A stretch of 35,736 nucleotides of DNA, from contig NZ_BAUA01000053.1 of the NCBI RefSeq assembly GCF_000710915.1, positions 1 to 35,736 of the forward strand, given 5' to 3'. The notes beneath the pieces were generated by a model that was not told where the DNA came from, did no database searches, and saw nothing but the letters and a program-made list of their open reading frames with translations. Positions 32,768 through 35,736 of this stretch are shown one piece after another. This DNA is from Nocardia brasiliensis IFM 10847. Its GTDB lineage: Bacteria > Actinomycetota > Actinomycetes > Mycobacteriales > Mycobacteriaceae. The translations under genes and the position numbers were made by a program. The first letter of the stretch is position 1. Every line of letters begins with the position of its first letter.

Positions 32768-33988
32768 ATGAGCACAGCCGTTCCCGCCGACATCACCTTC
32801 GACGCCTTCGATCCGAGCGAGCGGGCCGATCCCTACCCGGCCTATCGCCGGGTGCGCGATGCGGCCCCGCTTTTCCCCTACGCCTTCGGTGATGTCCCGG
32901 TCACCCTCGTCACCAGATATGAAGAGTGCGCGGCGATCCTGACCGGCAGCGACTGGGGGCACGGTTACGCCGCGGGCATCAGCCCGTTCCGCGACACCAC
33001 CGCCGCGATCCCCGGCTCGTTCGTGCGGATGGACCCGCCCGAGCACGGCCGTTACCGCAAACTGGTGGCCAAGGCGTTCACGCCGCGCATGATGGCCGAG
33101 ATGGTGCCCCTGGCCGGGCAGGTCGTGGCGGATCTGGTCGCGGCGGCGCTGCGTCGGGGCGAACTGGACGTGCTGAACGGACTGGCCGTGCCGCTGGCGG
33201 TGGCGATGGTCCCGGTGCGGCTGCTCGGCGCCGATCCTGGCGACGGTGCGCTGTTTCGGCAGTGGCAGTTGGCGATCGCGCGGGGCAGCGACCCGGATTC
33301 GCTGTTGGGCGCGGCCGACGTCGTGGCGCGCGGGGCGGCGGCGATCGAGTGCATGGGCTACTTCGGCAGGTTGGCGCAGCAGAAGAAGACGCACCCGACG
33401 CCGGATCTGCTGAGCGCCTTGATGTCCGCCGCGGGTGCGGGTCTGATCACCGAGTCCGAGGTGATCGGCATCTCGCTGCTGACCTTGGTCGCGGGCATGG
33501 AGACCTCGATCAACCTGATCGGCAACGGCATGCTCGCGCTGCTGCGCAACCCGCAACAGCTTGCGCTGCTTCGAGACAACCCCGCACTGATCGGCCCCGC
33601 GCTGGAGGAGATGCTGCGCTACGACGCGCCGACCCAGTTCACCATCCGGGTCGCGCTGGCGGATACGACGGTGGGCGAGCACGAATTCCGGCGCGGCGAC
33701 GGCGTCGTGGTGCTCACCGCGTCGGCCAGCCGGGACGACCGGGTCTATCCGGACGCGGATGTCTTCGACGTCACTCGCTATGCCGGAAACCGGCCCGCGC
33801 GTAAGCATCTCGGCTTCAGCCTGGGCATCCACTACTGCGTCGGCGCGCCGCTGGCCCGGATCGAAGCGGAGCAGGCGATCGGCCGATTGCTGAGCGAGGC
33901 ACCGAGACTCGCATTGGCCGCCGATTCGATCGAGTACCAGCCGAGCCTGATCCACCGGGGGATCCGTGCGCTACCGGTGATGCTGTGA
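32768..33988 (+). CDS. cytochrome P450, second of the right arm
   Basis: This 406-residue P450 has E281-M-L-R284 in the K-helix and the haem loop FSLGIHYCVGAP with C357. The I-helix reads AGMETS (242-247), with methionine and serine where most have histidine or alanine and threonine, while the key threonine T246 is kept. Of two adjacent ATG codons, 32768 is better spaced from AGGAG. Its TGA overlaps the GTG of the flavoprotein gene. Role: oxidation of the cluster product; substrate unknown. Confidence 0.93.
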   Translation: MSTAVPADITFDAFDPSERADPYPAYRRVRDAAPLFPYAFGDVPVTLVTRYEECAAILTGSDWGHGYAAGISPFRDTTAAIPGSFVRMDPPEHGRYRKLVAKAFTPRMMAEMVPLAGQVVADLVAAALRRGELDVLNGLAVPLAVAMVPVRLLGADPGDGALFRQWQLAIARGSDPDSLLGAADVVARGAAAIECMGYFGRLAQQKKTHPTPDLLSALMSAAGAGLITESEVIGISLLTLVAGMETSINLIGNGMLALLRNPQQLALLRDNPALIGPALEEMLRYDAPTQFTIRVALADTTVGEHEFRRGDGVVVLTASASRDDRVYPDADVFDVTRYAGNRPARKHLGFSLGIHYCVGAPLARIEAEQAIGRLLSEAPRLALAADSIEYQPSLIHRGIRALPVML

Positions 33989-35373
33989 ACGCGCGCGGGC
34001 ACGCCGTCGTACTGGGCGCCGGAATCGCCGGATTGCTCGCCGCGCGGGTGCTTTCCGAGCATTTCGAGCAGGTCACGATCATCGAGCGGGACGGCGACGC
34101 GGACGGTGCGCCGCGGCGTGGGGTACCGCAGGCCCGGCATCTGCACGGGCTGCTGGATCGCGGGCGGACGATCATCGAGCAGCTGTATCCCGGATTCACC
34201 AGCGAGATGGCGGCGCGGGGCGCGAGCACCGCCGAGGCGCTCGTCGGAACCCGCTGGTACGTCGGTGGTGGCCGGGTCGTGCCGACCTCGACCGGACTGA
34301 CCTCGGTGATGGCGACCCGGCCGCTGCTGGAATCGGTGTTGCGGCAACGGACGCTGGCCGCACCCGGTGTCCGGTTGAGCGAGGGGACGGCGCGCGGACT
34401 GATCGGCGACGCGCACCGGGTGCGCGCGGTCTCGGTGGCCGGCGCGTACGGCGCGCAGGCGCAGGACGCGGATCTGGTGGTCGACGCGACCGGACGCGGT
34501 TCCCGAGCGCCGATGTGGCTCAACGCCATCGGTGCGGAAGCACCGGCGCAGGACCGGCTCGAGGTCGACCTCGGCTACGCCTCACGGATGTTCCGGCGCA
34601 CGCCCGGGCAATTGGACGATCACTCGTCGGTGATCATCTCGACCGGATCGAACGGCCGCGGCGGCGGGGCGATCCGGGTCGAGGGCGATCGCTGGCACGT
34701 GACGTTGGCCGGGATGCTGGGCGACCATCCGCCGACCGATCCCGCGGGCTTCGCGGCCTTCGCCGCGACGGTCGCGGCACCGGATATTCACGAGCTGGTC
34801 ACCGGCGCGGAGCCGCTCGACGACGCGGTACCGCACCGGTTCCGGTCACCGATGCGGCGGCGGTTCGAGCGGCTGAACCGAGCCCCGCAGGGGTTCTTGG
34901 TGCTGGGCGATGCGCTGTGCAGCTTCAATCCGCTCTACGCCCAAGGTATGGCCGTGGCCGCGCAGCAGGCCCTGGCGCTGCGCGAATGCCTCGGGGCGGG
35001 TGCGGTTTCCGCGGACCTGCCCGGCCGGTTCTACGCCGCCGCCGCGGGTGTGGTGGACGTGGCCTGGCAGCTCGCGTCCGGAGCGGATCTCGGGCACCCC
35101 GGTGTGGTCGGCCCGCGCAGTCCACGAACTCGGCTCGCCAACGCCTACGTGTCGCGGGTACAACGCGCGGCGCAGGTGGATCCCGTGGTCGCGCGCACGT
35201 TCCTGCGGGTGGCCAATCTCGTCGAACCGCCTGCCGCACTGCTGCGGCCGCAGCTCGCCGCACGAGAGCTGCTGCGCGGCAAGGCGAGTGACACCGAACC
35301 GCGGGCCGTACTCGCATCCGGGGCGGCGACGTCCACCGATCTCGTACCCACCGCAGCCACGCGGCTGCCCTGA
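33985..35373 (+). CDS. FAD-dependent monooxygenase/oxidoreductase
   Basis: This 462-residue protein has the N-terminal FAD-binding motif VVLGAGIAGLLAARVL (G11, G13, G16), followed by the E of TIIERD, a second conserved segment LVVDATGRGSRAP, and the FAD-closing motif VLGDALCSFNPLYAQGMAVA. This layout matches the PHBH-like group that includes epoxidases of polyether pathways and uncharacterised FAD monooxygenases. It begins in a GTGA overlap with the second P450 gene, so the two are co-translated. It could epoxidise the double bonds made by the diiron enzymes encoded on the left arm; this is inference. Confidence 0.89.
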   Translation: MNARGHAVVLGAGIAGLLAARVLSEHFEQVTIIERDGDADGAPRRGVPQARHLHGLLDRGRTIIEQLYPGFTSEMAARGASTAEALVGTRWYVGGGRVVPTSTGLTSVMATRPLLESVLRQRTLAAPGVRLSEGTARGLIGDAHRVRAVSVAGAYGAQAQDADLVVDATGRGSRAPMWLNAIGAEAPAQDRLEVDLGYASRMFRRTPGQLDDHSSVIISTGSNGRGGGAIRVEGDRWHVTLAGMLGDHPPTDPAGFAAFAATVAAPDIHELVTGAEPLDDAVPHRFRSPMRRRFERLNRAPQGFLVLGDALCSFNPLYAQGMAVAAQQALALRECLGAGAVSADLPGRFYAAAAGVVDVAWQLASGADLGHPGVVGPRSPRTRLANAYVSRVQRAAQVDPVVARTFLRVANLVEPPAALLRPQLAARELLRGKASDTEPRAVLASGAATSTDLVPTAATRLP

Positions 35374-35460
35374 GCGAACAGCCCTCATCCGCATTTCGAA
35401 CGTAAGCCGCGATCCGGGACAGGTGCTGCCGCCCGGTGCGCGGAGAAGGGACTACTCGAC

Positions 35461-35736
35461 ATGGACTCGTCGCACGCGACCACGGCTGTGGCGGAACAGG
35501 ATTCCACGGTGCAGACCGCCATTGCCCACTTGTTCGGCCCGGACGGCAGGGCCGATCCGTATACCCCGGCGCGGGTGTTGCGGGAGGCTGGGCGGCTGCA
35601 CCGGACGCCGCTGGGCCACCACCTGCTGACCCACTACGACGACTGCGTCGCGGTGCTCTCCACCACCGCGTGGAGCCACGCGGAAGAAGCCGCGATGATG
35701 CACCCCACGGTGTCGCCCGAGGACGCGCCCGAGGAG
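35461..35736 (+). CDS. cytochrome P450, N-terminal part (cut by window end)
   Basis: The frame starts at ATG 35461 with GAAGGGA upstream and runs off the window after 92 codons. The sequence GPDGRADPYTPARVLREAGR, then HHLLTHYDDCVAVLSTTAWSH, matches the N-terminal region of actinobacterial P450s and resembles the P450 at 31501 (HDPYGSYAVLR and DPRWSHAEEP). It is 87 bases after the flavoprotein stop in the same direction, so it probably belongs to the same operon, which continues beyond the window. Haem-loop residues are not visible. Confidence 0.85.
   Translation, partial: MDSSHATTAVAEQDSTVQTAIAHLFGPDGRADPYTPARVLREAGRLHRTPLGHHLLTHYDDCVAVLSTTAWSHAEEAAMMHPTVSPEDAPEE

Noticed and set aside
1..35736. 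tRNA genes, CRISPR arrays, insertion sequences, phage genes
   Set aside because: No T-loop/anticodon pattern, no regularly spaced repeats, no transposase or integrase motifs and no terminal repeats were seen on either strand.

Overview
The window is high-GC actinobacterial DNA with the density, GTG/TTG start use and 4-base gene overlaps typical of the order. A four-gene conservon followed by two P450 genes, an Rv0910-like SRPBCC protein and many P450s point to Nocardia or a close relative in the Nocardiaceae. This is inference: no rRNA or housekeeping marker is present. I saw no tRNA, rRNA, CRISPR array, insertion sequence or phage gene.

Layout. (1) 1-3627 is a purine-ring salvage operon: glycerate kinase, allantoinase and allantoicase, with an upstream gene perhaps ending at base 47. 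(2) 3769-9286 holds mixed single genes: a methyltransferase, a divergent unknown-gene/TetR pair around a clear palindromic operator, a small membrane protein, two GNAT acetyltransferases (one like streptothricin acetyltransferase), an 89-residue small protein and an MgtC-type protein. (3) 9463-14086 is a probable tartrate (or D-malate) operon: dehydrogenase/decarboxylase, 2-hydroxycarboxylate transporter and a second glycerate kinase, all joined by ATGA overlaps, with a divergent LysR regulator. (4) 14125-14556 is an Rv0910-type toxin homologue without a visible antitoxin, followed by a gene-free stretch of about 0.7 kb. (5) 15273-20497 is a conservon: CvnA (HATPase), CvnB (roadblock), CvnC (DUF742), CvnD (GTPase), then two P450s. 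The first P450 lacks both the EXXR arginine and the I-helix threonine, as in CYP157; the second is canonical and CYP154-like. Strong hairpins follow. (6) 20630-26186 holds a VOC protein, a candidate 19-residue peptide gene with a near-perfect ribosome binding site, a CPA1 Na+/H+ antiporter, a YhgE/Pip-like membrane protein, an acyl-CoA dehydrogenase and a hotdog thioesterase.

(7) 26247-35736, running off the right edge, is the most interesting part. It is a biosynthetic locus made of two divergent arms. The left arm (minus strand) encodes a fatty acyl-AMP ligase, a ferritin-like diiron protein, a hotdog thioesterase, a stand-alone acyl carrier protein, a CFA/mycolate-type methyltransferase and an acyl-ACP desaturase. 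The right arm (plus strand) encodes two P450s, an FAD monooxygenase and the start of a third P450. No PKS or NRPS module is seen. The logic resembles polyyne/terminal-alkyne clusters (ligase loads a fatty acid on an ACP, desaturases act on it, a thioesterase releases it, P450s finish it), but the desaturases are soluble ferritin-like diiron enzymes and a methyltransferase is added. I infer a fatty-acid-derived specialised metabolite whose class I cannot name.
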